Assembly (NCBI GenBank): GCA_905182985.1
Contig: CAJJDN010000066.1
Coordinates: 153,076-217,075 of the forward strand
Direction: 5' to 3'
Length of the DNA stretch: 64,000 nt
DNA from: Paramecium sonneborni
Taxonomy: Eukaryota; Ciliophora; Oligohymenophorea; Peniculida; Parameciidae
This document shows, piece by piece, positions 25,388 to 35,677 of this stretch (position 1 is its first letter; each line of letters opens with the position of its first letter). The notes beneath the pieces are model-generated. The model was not told the DNA's origin. It saw only the letters and a program-made list of their open reading frames with translations, and ran no database searches. Position numbers and translations under genes: made by a program.

Positions 25388-25972
25388 ATGAATTTTTCAA
25401 CTTCTAGGATCTAAATTAAACCGAAAAAGAGAACTTAAGGATCAACGATCTTCAAAATCTACTTTGTTCATCGGTACCAAATTTTCCTTAAGTTTGAAAT
25501 CAATCCAATATTTAATGCTTAATTGCTTACTCTCTAGAGAGTTATGAGACCATATGTTTTTAGAAAGTAAGACATATCTCGTTTTCGGCGATAACTCTAA
25601 ATTAAATCAAAAAATATCTAAATGATTCATTCTTTAATATTATGTCATTAGATTATAAGCATTTGCAAATTATTTTTAATTTAATATTTCCAAAACATAA
25701 TTAAAAACTCCATTGTAAAATTTTTAGGAAAGTAATTTTTTTCTTATTTTTTATTTAAATTATGCATAGGTGATTTAATTTACTTACAACAAAAAATACA
25801 TTTATCTTTTGAGTGTCAATTCTTTAATAAAACAAAAAGAGTTTTATTAAATTCATATTTTACTCAATACAAATATTCACAAAATCTTAATTATAATTAC
25901 AATTTAGAAATATCAGGTTCAATAAAATCTAAGCAAGAGTTGCCCTTGTAAATTCATAAATTTTTTTATTGA
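25388..25972 (+). CDS. possible ORF, 194 aa, unknown
   Basis: An uninterrupted 195-codon frame from ATG to TGA. The first part is basic (QRVMRPYVFRKQDISRFRRQ), the rest hydrophobic and Phe/Ile/Lys-rich. No family is recognised and no intron is needed. It may be chance or a decayed gene, since it sits beside the acetyltransferase relic. Confidence 0.3.
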
Positions 25973-26278
25973 AAATTAATACAATCTGAATGTAAAAATG
26001 AAAGTTTAAAATTCCATTTGATCTTACTATTCTATTTTATTTATTAAAATAATCAATTTTATATAGATGATCGATTTCTTAGATATGATTATGAATTAGA
26101 TATACTTCTCTAAGCAATTAGATCAATAATTCATTATCTAAGTTTTCAATTTTATTTCTTCACTTTCAATTTTTTACTTTAATTTATCAAACATCTTTGC
26201 TTTATAAAGATAATTGTTAATGAGTTATCGAATTTTAGTAATTTGTTCTAATGAATACATATTTAAATAAATTAATTA
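25973..26278. other. gene-free AT-rich stretch upstream of RPB12
   Basis: I see no ORF, RNA or repeat in these 306 bp. They presumably contain the RPB12 promoter. Confidence 0.4.
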
Positions 26279-26466
26279 ATGGACATATAAGACGCATCTA
26301 GAGTTGTTTACATTTGTGGAAGTAAGTTCAATAGATTAGATTAGAGTGTGGAAAGGATGTATAACTAGAAGCCAAAGACATAGTGAGATGCTAATGTGGC
26401 TATAGAATTCTTTATAAGAAAAGAAAGGCAGATCCAAAGAATCCACCTTAATACGAGGCAATCTGA
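26279..26466 (+). CDS. RPB12: RNA polymerase subunit RPB12/RPABC4 (54 aa)
   Basis: This is the small zinc-binding subunit shared by RNA polymerases I, II and III. The protein has the family core: VVYICGKCGKDV, a 13-residue spacer, then RCQCGYRILYKKR. A 23-nt intron at 26322-26344 restores the frame, leaving exactly 55 codons. The second half of the zinc site is CxC (C-Q-C) rather than the usual CxxC, one residue shorter than in other eukaryotes. The C-terminus is also unusual, ending KADPKNPPQYEAI instead of the common KRT...F-A-R type ending. Identity is clear from order, length and the GYRI.YKK motif. Confidence 0.92.
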
Positions 26467-26721
26467 ATTATTAACATATATTTATGTAAATATGCACTTC
26501 TAATCAACTAACTTAATGTTCTAAAAAAGTTAAGAAATGACTAAAATTTTAGTAAAATATTATAGGCTGGGAATAATTAGGCATATTATAAGGATTATAC
26601 TAAAATTTATAGTTTAATTTGATATCAATTAGAGTATGAGTATCTTAAATGATTAAATAATACTCTTTATAAATAATCTGTGTAAAGAGAAATGATAATA
26701 AATATCTTTGTTTACGTATTA

Positions 26722-28107
26722 ATGCAATAAGCAATTTAAGCATTTCTCCTTGTTCCAAAGGATTCTGATTTCACAATTAAAAACATACCTTTTGGAGTAG
26801 CTTCTAAGGTTAATGGGAATCCTTATCCAGCTACAATCATAGGTAATTGAATTAGATTGATGAAATAGGGGATTCTGTGATAAATTTGGCTAAACTGGAA
26901 GAATTGGGATATTTTAAGGGACCTTTGTTTTCTACTTTAGGATCAAGAGTATTTGATGAAGGAAACTTAAACAAATTTGTATCTCTGTCAAGACCATATT
27001 GGAAGGAAGTGAGATCTGAGATATAGTCTTTATTTTCATGTGGGAGTCAATTAGAAAATAATTAAGAAGCTTTGGGTTAGATTATAACACCAGTTTAAGA
27101 TAGTAATTGATTATAATGATGTAGCTAAAAATCATATGCCAATAACAATTGGAGAATACACAGATTTTTATTCTTCTAAGAATCATGCTTTTAATATGGG
27201 ATCAATAATAAGAGGACCAGATAATGCAATGCAACCAAATTGGTACTATTTACCAGTTGGATATCATGGAAGAAGATCATCAATAGTTATTGATGGTACT
27301 GATATTAGAAGACCTTGGGGATAGGTTAAGGCTCCAACAGCAGAGAAACCATCTTTTACAAAATGCAAGAGATTGGATTATGAATTAGAAATTGGAGCTG
27401 TAATAGGAGGATCTCCAAATAATTTGGGTGAACCAATAAAAGTGAATTAAGCTGAAGATAGAGTATTTGGATTTGTAATTCTAAATGATTGGTCTGCAAG
27501 AGATGTTTAAGTGTGGGAATATGTTCCACTAGGTCCTTTTGGTGCTAAAAACTTTGCTTCTACTATTTCACCTTGGATTGTTACAATTGAAGCCTTAGAT
27601 CCATTCCGTATTTAATTACCAGAATAGGATCCAGAACCTTTTGTATATTTGAAGGAAAAGAAGTAATAAAGCATTCTATATCTAGTCATACTTCTTTTGA
27701 TATTAGATTAGAGGTATTAATAGGAACAGAAAAGAGTCCAGAATTAGAACATTTTACTACTAGCAATTTTAAATATATGTATTGGAGTGTCAATCAATAA
27801 ATTGCTCATCATTCAATTACTGGATGTAATATTCAACCTGGAGATCTTTTTGGATCAGGAACAATCTCAGGTACTACTAAAGATGGAAGAGGATGTTTAA
27901 TGGAATATACATGGAATGGAAAAGAACCTCTTGTATTGAAATCAGGAGAATAAAGATTATTTTTAGAGGATGGAGATGTCCTTGAAATGAGAGGATATGC
28001 AGGAGATGGAGAGTAAGAATATTATTTATTTTAGAAATCGTGTTGGATTTGGTAGATGTAAAGGAAAAATTTTACCTGCTTTAGATGAACAATATTTCTA
28101 ATCATGA
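26722..28107 (+). CDS. FAH: fumarylacetoacetase (430 aa)
   Basis: This enzyme is the last step of tyrosine breakdown, splitting fumarylacetoacetate into fumarate and acetoacetate. Family motifs appear in order: [14 protein letters not shown] at the N-terminus, [52 protein letters not shown], then [25 protein letters not shown] and a C-terminal [14 protein letters not shown]. The metal and substrate residues of the GEYTDF, YHGR and ELE motifs are intact. Four introns are needed: 26 nt after ATIIG (about 26845-26870), 22 nt before KNHMP (about 27106), 23 nt after YLKEK (about 27663) and 22 nt before RVGFG (about 28012). The spliced length is exactly 431 codons, close to the usual 419. Confidence 0.95.
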
Positions 28108-28148
28108 AAAAGTGAATTATTATCAATATTAAAATTTATATTAAAAAT

Positions 28149-28356
28149 ATGGGCAAAAAGACAACATTACTATTTAAATTAGTGAGTTCGGCTGGTACAG
28201 GTTTCTATTACTATGGAGAGAAGAGCACAAAGTAATTGGACCATTATTAAAATAAGGAAAGTAGGCTCTAAATTGATTCTAAGAAAGTATGATCCATTAG
28301 TCAATCAATATGTTATCTTTACAGAGTCTAAATTAGCATCAGGAAAGAAAAAGTGA
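28149..28356 (+). CDS. mitochondrial ribosomal protein bL33m (60 aa)
   Basis: The sequence begins MGKKTTLLFKLVSSAGTGFY and continues, after a 25-nt intron (GTAATT...ATAAG, about 28234-28258), with KVGSKLILRKYDPLVNQYV. This is the bacterial-type L33 pattern (KLVSTAGTGYxY ... LRKYDPxVxxHVxF). It is a nuclear-encoded large-subunit protein of mitochondrial ribosomes. It starts 41 bp after the FAH stop on the same strand. The spliced length is exactly 61 codons, as expected for the family. Confidence 0.9.
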
Positions 28357-28829
28357 TTTGATTGGAGATGTGCAATATATAAATTTAATTTTAAACTTAT
28401 TTTTAGTAATGTTATTAAATTTTTATTTCATCATTCTCAATTTTTAAATCCACCCATTTATAAACATACCTTAAATCAAATACTTTTTGTCTCAACTACT
28501 CAGTGCTTTTATCATAACATATCATTATTTAATTTAAAATCTTCCACAATTAATTTAAAATCAATTACAAAGTCAGCAAACCTAAAATTTAAGGCTTAAT
28601 TTATTAATTTGATATACATTGTTAATATTAACACATTCCTAAAGATCTAATCAGATACTAAATCACTATTTATCTAAAGATATGCTCAAATTTATTTCCA
28701 ATTTGATTAATCAATTCAATAAGATAAATTAAGTTTCCAAGTTCTTCTGAGAATATTCTTCATACTGTTATAAATATTCCAAGAATAGAGATAAGATTAT
28801 TTTAATCAATAATTATCTAATATACCTTC

Positions 28830-29063
28830 ATGAGTTCAAGTACCTTTCGAAAACACAGAAATATTTTGTAAGCAAGCTTACCTGTAGCCTAATCATAATA
28901 ATTTGAAGAAGAAACTTAGCAGTTGCCATAAAATATTAATTCAAGTTAACATTTCTTTGATTATTCTAAGAGGTATCATTTATCTTGATTTAGAATTTAA
29001 ACTATTGATATATTCTTATAGGATCTTTAGAAGCTAAAGCAAATGTCTTTCTATAAAAACTGA
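28830..29063 (+). CDS. small hypothetical protein (70 aa), copy 1
   Basis: The frame starts MSSSTFRKHRNILQASLPVA and, after a 21-nt intron at 28973-28993, ends DLQKLKQMSFYKN. The intron length is a multiple of three but carries an in-frame TGA, so it must be spliced. The remaining 71 codons form a hydrophilic, protein-like sequence. No family recognised. The gene is present twice only because its locus lies in the duplicated block. Confidence 0.5.
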
Positions 29064-29287
29064 ATGAATTAAATGAGTTTTTATGTTTATATTTTTTAAA
29101 GTTAAAATATTTGAGAAATATTTGAGAATTTTAACAAAATCTTTTTATAAAATAAGAAAACAAAAGGTATTACAGAACTGGAAAACAATAAAACAACTTC
29201 AAAAAATAAAAAAATAATTGTATTTTTTTAAATTCACTATAAATCTTGTTAATATAAGTTTTAATCAATATACGGTATTTAATAAAT

Positions 29288-29689
29288 TCAATATTTTTTT
29301 TATGTAGCACTTTATGGTCTAATCATTCTGCCAGAACTAGAAGAAGGATCATCTAAAAATTAAATTAGAAATGCGTTAATACTTGCTTTATTCTGATTAA
29401 GCATAGGATATTTGAATCCAACAGTAGTTCCTACGTATTTCTAATTATCTGAGGTATAATTCACTTAATTTGGATCTAAAATTTTATGAATAATGTATAC
29501 TTAATTCATAAACTTCAGAATTTTCATAAAGCAAATCTTTTGGTCTTAAATCTCCCCTAACTAATTTAGCTTAATTCAAATCTTGGCTTTTCTAAATAAA
29601 AAAATAATAATTACATCTACAGTTTTTGTTAATTTAGTTTTGCCTGAGCAAACTAAACATCTCTAAGTAACTACTCTATGATTTCCAGT
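29288..29689 (-). pseudogene. truncated 3' end of the coiled-coil gene (duplicate of 30459-30860)
   Basis: This is the C-terminal part of the coiled-coil gene at 30459-32652, cut off at the N. It is not a biological pseudogene if the repeat is an assembly error. Confidence 0.85.
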
Positions 29690-29690
29690 N
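29690..29690. other. single N, contig junction
   Basis: This is the only ambiguous base I noticed in the window. It lies exactly between the two identical 1170-bp blocks and marks a scaffold join. Confidence 0.9.
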
Positions 29691-30860
29691 TATCATTATT
29701 TAATTTAAAATCTTCCACAATTAATTTAAAATCAATTACAAAGTCAGCAAACCTAAAATTTAAGGCTTAATTTATTAATTTGATATACATTGTTAATATT
29801 AACACATTCCTAAAGATCTAATCAGATACTAAATCACTATTTATCTAAAGATATGCTCAAATTTATTTCCAATTTGATTAATCAATTCAATAAGATAAAT
29901 TAAGTTTCCAAGTTCTTCTGAGAATATTCTTCATACTGTTATAAATATTCCAAGAATAGAGATAAGATTATTTTAATCAATAATTATCTAATATACCTTC
30001 ATGAGTTCAAGTACCTTTCGAAAACACAGAAATATTTTGTAAGCAAGCTTACCTGTAGCCTAATCATAATAATTTGAAGAAGAAACTTAGCAGTTGCCAT
30101 AAAATATTAATTCAAGTTAACATTTCTTTGATTATTCTAAGAGGTATCATTTATCTTGATTTAGAATTTAAACTATTGATATATTCTTATAGGATCTTTA
30201 GAAGCTAAAGCAAATGTCTTTCTATAAAAACTGAATGAATTAAATGAGTTTTTATGTTTATATTTTTTAAAGTTAAAATATTTGAGAAATATTTGAGAAT
30301 TTTAACAAAATCTTTTTATAAAATAAGAAAACAAAAGGTATTACAGAACTGGAAAACAATAAAACAACTTCAAAAAATAAAAAAATAATTGTATTTTTTT
30401 AAATTCACTATAAATCTTGTTAATATAAGTTTTAATCAATATACGGTATTTAATAAATTCAATATTTTTTTTATGTAGCACTTTATGGTCTAATCATTCT
30501 GCCAGAACTAGAAGAAGGATCATCTAAAAATTAAATTAGAAATGCGTTAATACTTGCTTTATTCTGATTAAGCATAGGATATTTGAATCCAACAGTAGTT
30601 CCTACGTATTTCTAATTATCTGAGGTATAATTCACTTAATTTGGATCTAAAATTTTATGAATAATGTATACTTAATTCATAAACTTCAGAATTTTCATAA
30701 AGCAAATCTTTTGGTCTTAAATCTCCCCTAACTAATTTAGCTTAATTCAAATCTTGGCTTTTCTAAATAAAAAAATAATAATTACATCTACAGTTTTTGT
30801 TAATTTAGTTTTGCCTGAGCAAACTAAACATCTCTAAGTAACTACTCTATGATTTCCAGT
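29691..30860. repeat. 1170-bp direct repeat, copy 2
   Basis: Identical, as far as read, to 28520-29689. The flank on its right continues the coiled-coil reading frame without a break, so this copy is joined correctly to the downstream sequence. Confidence 0.95.
30001..30234 (+). CDS. small hypothetical protein (70 aa), copy 2
   Basis: Same gene as at 28830-29063, lying in the second copy of the duplicated block, with a 21-nt intron at 30144-30164. Only one locus is expected in the real genome. It is convergent with the coiled-coil gene that ends at 30459. Confidence 0.5.
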
Positions 30861-32652
30861 TAAGATACTCACAGTTTCTTGTTGATTAACACTTAAGGTA
30901 TAAATGAGAATTACTATAGTAATGTTTGAAGATAGTTAGAAAATTCTTCTAATTCTTTCATTCCTTTGGCTAAGATACCATAATTTTCAGCCATTGTTTT
31001 ATATTTTTCTTCTAGAGCAGTGAATTTAGCTTTAGTATCTTCTTCATTTGCTTTCCTAAAATATAAGTTTATATATACTCTGCAAGTTGTCTTTACAAAT
31101 CAGTATTATCATTTGATGTCATTTATTTCATATATTTTCTCATTTTCTTATCAAGGTCTTGTAATCCTTCCATTTTCTTTTTTAAATCAGCAATATCATT
31201 CAAAAGATTTCTAATAAACATTTCAAAAGACATGTTATCTCCACAAGCTTATCCTATAATTTATAGTATTCTAGCTCTTAACAAACTCATAGGTTGTGAT
31301 ATTTCCTTATCAATAATAGAAATAATATCTTCTTTGGATAATTATTGTTATTAAGGAGCTTACTTAAGAAGGTTTAATTATTAAAGGAATCTTTGTTCAT
31401 TTACATCAATTTTTCTTTTTAATTCATTTTCTAATAATCTTAATTTATTTTCTTAATCACTATAATCACTTTTTAATCTTTTTATGTCTGCTTCTAAAGA
31501 GCATACTTTATGTGGATCAATATCACTTTTTCCTCCCTTAGATGATCCTTCAAAATTTTCTGTTTTGATTTTTAATTCTTCAATATCTTTTCTATTTTAG
31601 TCACCTCTATATTGACATTCAGCGATTTTATCATCCATAGATTTAATTTATGGTATCAATTTTTCTAATTAAAGAATAGCATCCATTTTTCTTGACAATT
31701 CTCCAACTTTATTTTATAAATCGACAGTTCTATCATTTAATATTTATTTAGTTTAATCAAATTTTTCAAGAGGAGTATACTTCTATTAGATTGTATCATT
31801 CATTTCTTTCAATAGAATTCTTAAGGATTTAAAATTGTCTTAATTTTTTTCTTCATTATATTAAAATTTTGCTTTTAATTCAGCCATTTCATTTTATATA
31901 GCTTTAATTCCTTCATCTTTTTATTTGGCAATGTCTCTCATCACTCTATCATAAACACCTTAACATGAAGTTTCAACAAATTTATCATTAATTCTTTACT
32001 ACAATAATTTTTCACAATCACTAATTTTCCACAATGTTTTTTTCTCTAATTCATTAATACTTTATTGTAACTGATTTTAATTTTGAGTAGCTAATCTCTC
32101 CTAATCTGAAAATCTTTTTGTAATTTTCTTATTTAAATCTTCAATTTGATCTGATAATTTTGTTTTCTGTTCTTTCAAACCTTTATCTAATTCATCTTTC
32201 AATGCTCGTTTCATAAGATCAGCCTCTAATTTATTAAGTTTAGCTTCCCAATCCTTACTTCGTTTAAATAGATAAGCCATTCCTTAACTGAATACACGCT
32301 CTTTATTAATTACCATACATATAGCATTTTCAATTTAATCTGATCCATTTTCAGCCAATGGTTTTTCCAATTGAAAAGATACCTATTATTCAAATTCTGG
32401 ATCACGTAAAGACATAGATCTGGCTGTTCTTTATAGATAGGTTTCATACTAATAATAATAATGAAATGATTAAAATACATCTTGTAATTTAAGTACTTGA
32501 TTTAATTGGACTTATAAGTTGTTTAAATATGATGAATGACCATTAACTGTGTTAGTTACTTTCTCCAAATAACTTTTAAGTTGTTCAGCTCTTAAATCTA
32601 CTTGAAAAAGTGTCTCTTCCAATAATAAAGTTGCTGCTTGTTGTGCTTTCAT
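30459..32652 (-). CDS. coiled-coil protein (699 aa), unknown
   Basis: A long, charged, mostly helical protein. Coiled coil runs from about residue 140 to 560. The N-terminus (MKAQQAATLLLEETLFQVDL) is also helical. Near the C-terminus there is a CLVCSGKTKL segment and a globular-looking region (RGDLRPKDLLYENSEVYEL). The tail ends SSGRMIRPQSATQKKY, a basic ending common in ciliary coiled-coil proteins. Four introns near the 3' end (23, 23, 23 and 25 nt) restore the frame, leaving exactly 700 codons. I do not recognise the family. Its 3' part is falsely repeated upstream at 29288-29689. The start lies 40 bp from the stop of the next K+ channel on the same strand. Confidence 0.75.
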
Positions 32653-32692
32653 TAATTAACAAAGTTATATAAAATAATATTTTATATACTAA

Positions 32693-35289
32693 TCATTTTT
32701 TTATAACATTATTTCTTCTTTTGTATGTAATTAAGTCAATTGTACATTTAGTTGCTCTAACTTATCTAATTATTTGAGCAGGATAAAAAACATAATATAA
32801 AAACTAAGTCATGATTCTCATTTTATTTTTATCTAAATTAACTTTAACATTTTCAAAATTAAATTTAGGGTTGTAATGTATAAAATTTTTAGGTTAATCA
32901 AATTCTAATTTTGTTATGAATGGAGTTTCTAGATTCTTCTTAATATAGAAATCAATAGTTTCTAATAATTTAAGATCAATTCCTCCTATTTATTTTAAAT
33001 AGTCATATCTTATTTACAAATATCTCAATTAAGAAATTGTACTGAAATAGTTTGTCGAAGCTCTAAATGATTAGCAAATGTTTATAATGAAATGAGGATA
33101 AGATTTATTAATTAATACTACTTTACGAACCAACTTCTAGAATTTCATCTTCATCATTTTATTACTATTTAATCCTTTTTTGATATTTTTATAACTATCC
33201 AAACTATTGATTCTAACATGATCATCTATTCTATCAGGAAGATCATACATTCGTGTAATATCACCATTCTATTATTAAATAATAAATGCATTTTTCTCTA
33301 AACATTCTTTATTCTTTTTCATGCTACCCTTTTTTTATTTTCTTTAAATGAATACTCTATTTTACAATTTATCAATTGTAAATTATTTAATTAATTTTTC
33401 TTTGTCTGGTACATAATGAACCAAAGGACAATCTTGTGAATAATGCTAATTCTTTTTACACACATAACATCTTCTAGGAAATATACTAGTTTCACTACCA
33501 TTAAATATCAAATAATCCTTTATTTAACAATATATCTCATAATCAGCAGGATATTTCTATAATATTTCCAAGAATTTCTTTTAAGATAAAGTCATAATCA
33601 ACGAAAACCCTTATGTTTTGAATGTCTCTGACTTCTCATATCCTAATAAAAATGGTATTAATCCTAATGTTGATCCTTTTGAAAAAGAACTCAGTCTTAA
33701 ATTACATTTCTTATCTCCATATAAATCTATTCTCCCTTACTCTATGTATACCAATTAATTTTTCTAAGCTACCAAAGTTTCAGGAGGTAAAATCTTCCTT
33801 TTCAGAGTCTTTATCAACTCAGCCTTAAAAGCTGATGTAAATTTGTATCTAAATAATGCACATTGATTCAAAATTATAGCATTTGATTCTTAGACTAATT
33901 TCTTTCTTAATGATTCAGATAATTAATTTATTATAACATTAACATCTTAAGCATCTTATTCTTTATTCAATTGCCAAAAGTAATTCAAATATTATCGTAT
34001 TTCACTTTATAAATCAAAAGGTATTTATTTCTTTTGCATAAATTAGTTTATAATTCTTAACTTTTTTTTCTTATCTTCTCCATATTCAGTAATCTATTAC
34101 ACAATCATTCCAACTGTATTAATACTATATGGAAGTTGAAGACTTGCACAAACAATAAATAAACAACAAACAATTTTCTCTATATTACTCTATGGGGTAA
34201 CATCACCATATCCAACTGTAAAAATTGTAACAGCTGAAAAATACATCGAATGCACATATTAAACTGTCCAATTCTCATCGACTATCTTCTCCATCCAACT
34301 CATACCATCTACTCTATGACTATATTCTCCAATCTATATTTTATAAATTTACTAATTATTACATAAAACCAAAAACAAGAAAAAAAATGTACTATAAAAA
34401 AGAGTGTCCCTATCAATTTTATCAATTCTAAAATAGATGATGCTTTCTTATTCAGATTTAAACCTTCTTCATAATATACCAAACATTCTTATATAGTACT
34501 GTAATGAACCAAAAATGTTACCAATGTTACATTTATTCTATAATCTTTTATTTTACTCTGTATATCATCATTCTATGTCAAAATAAAATATATCATTATT
34601 TATATTGTAGACATCCATTCTAATCCATAACATTTCAAAAAGTTATGCTTTACTATTTTTTTTCGATCAGTTACCAAAATTCCTTCTGTATAATATGATG
34701 TATTTAGTCCAACTAATAAATCTCCTAATAGAATCAACAGAAATACAAATGACTAAATATTGTACATATCAAACATAAATGAATACTTATTCCATACTAC
34801 ATCAAGAGGTATTAAAAATAAAAAGTACAAACGAGATATTAATGATGCGAAATCCCAAATCACTTTTACAGGAGATTCTGGCTTAAATAATTAGATTCGT
34901 TTTGTCCATAATATGAATGTACCAAAAGATGAAGCTATTAACTTTTTCATCTTCTCTTTAAACTTTAATTTTATTTCCATTTCCAAATGGGTTGAAAGCA
35001 ACTTTATGTTTAAATTAAACCCATTCTTTTGCTTCTGTGACGCTTTATCTCCTACAAAATCTATTAAATCATTCGATATTTAACATTTCTCCTCCACTCT
35101 ATTTTTTAATGCATTTAAGAATCTTCTTGCATATAAATATTTTCTTTCCTATTTTGTTGATGGACTCTTAAATGAATCTGAAAAAAAATGATGACCACTG
35201 CCTTTGTATTTTTAAAAAGGCTTTTCTTTTTCATCCTATTCAGTTATAAAAAGAGTTGGATTTTTAGGTGTTTTAATTTCTGAAATCAT
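32693..35289 (-). CDS. CNBD-type K+ channel with CCHC zinc knuckle, copy A
   Basis: This is a six-segment potassium channel of the EAG/CNG-like class common in ciliates. The basic N-terminus precedes S1 (KVIWDFASLISRLYFLFLIP). The pore reads MYFSAVTIFTVGYGDVTP, giving a TVGYGD potassium filter. A cyclic-nucleotide-binding-like domain follows. After it comes an unusual CYVCKKNQHYSQDC motif, a CX2CX4HX4C zinc knuckle, near 33440-33480. The C-terminus ends KRRNNVIKK. The start at 35289 precedes MISEIKTPKNPT. Several short introns are needed and I have not fixed them all. The paralogous gene immediately upstream (35678-38367) shares the same order of parts. Ligand binding by the CNBD is not established by sequence. 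Confidence 0.88.
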
Positions 35290-35677
35290 AAGAATTCAAA
35301 ATAAATATTTTATATTATGTAGTCAATAAACAAAAATATTTCTAAACTAAAATTGCATTCATCAAAACAAAACTATATATCTTAAAAACAAGATATCAAA
35401 CGTTTTAATCTTAATTTTCTTTATTTGATATTATAATACTCATTCTACTTAAATACTTTTCAAAATCAAGTTAAATTAACTTTTATTTTAATCAATAAAT
35501 TTACATATAAATATTATATTAATTTTATAAAATCTTTGATATTTTTTAATTTTTAGATCTTTAGATTTTTGTTTTTGATTCCAAAATCATATTATTTTCA
35601 GAAAATAAAAATTATTTAAAATTTTGTAGATAAAATAAAATGATTGAACTTAATAAATATTGACTATCCTACATATA
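35290..35677. other. gene-free AT-rich stretch between two K+ channel genes
   Basis: These 388 bp contain no convincing ORF. They hold the promoter of the downstream channel (copy A) and the 3' flank of copy B. Confidence 0.4.

Larger units (their letters stand above)
28520..29689. repeat. 1170-bp direct repeat, copy 1 (probable assembly duplicate)
   Basis: The 1170 bp from 28520 to 29689 reappear at 29691-30860, with no difference that I could see by line-by-line reading. The two copies are separated by a single N at 29690. Copy 1 ends abruptly inside a coiled-coil gene that is complete only through copy 2. This is the pattern of two contigs whose overlapping ends were not merged. Confidence 0.95.

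Noticed and set aside
28520..30860. Recent tandem duplication of a genomic segment
   Set aside because: No visible difference between the copies, a single N exactly at the junction and a gene cut off at that point are better explained by unmerged contigs.
33622..33828. Plus-strand 68-aa frame
   Set aside because: Antisense to the CNBD part of K+ channel copy A.
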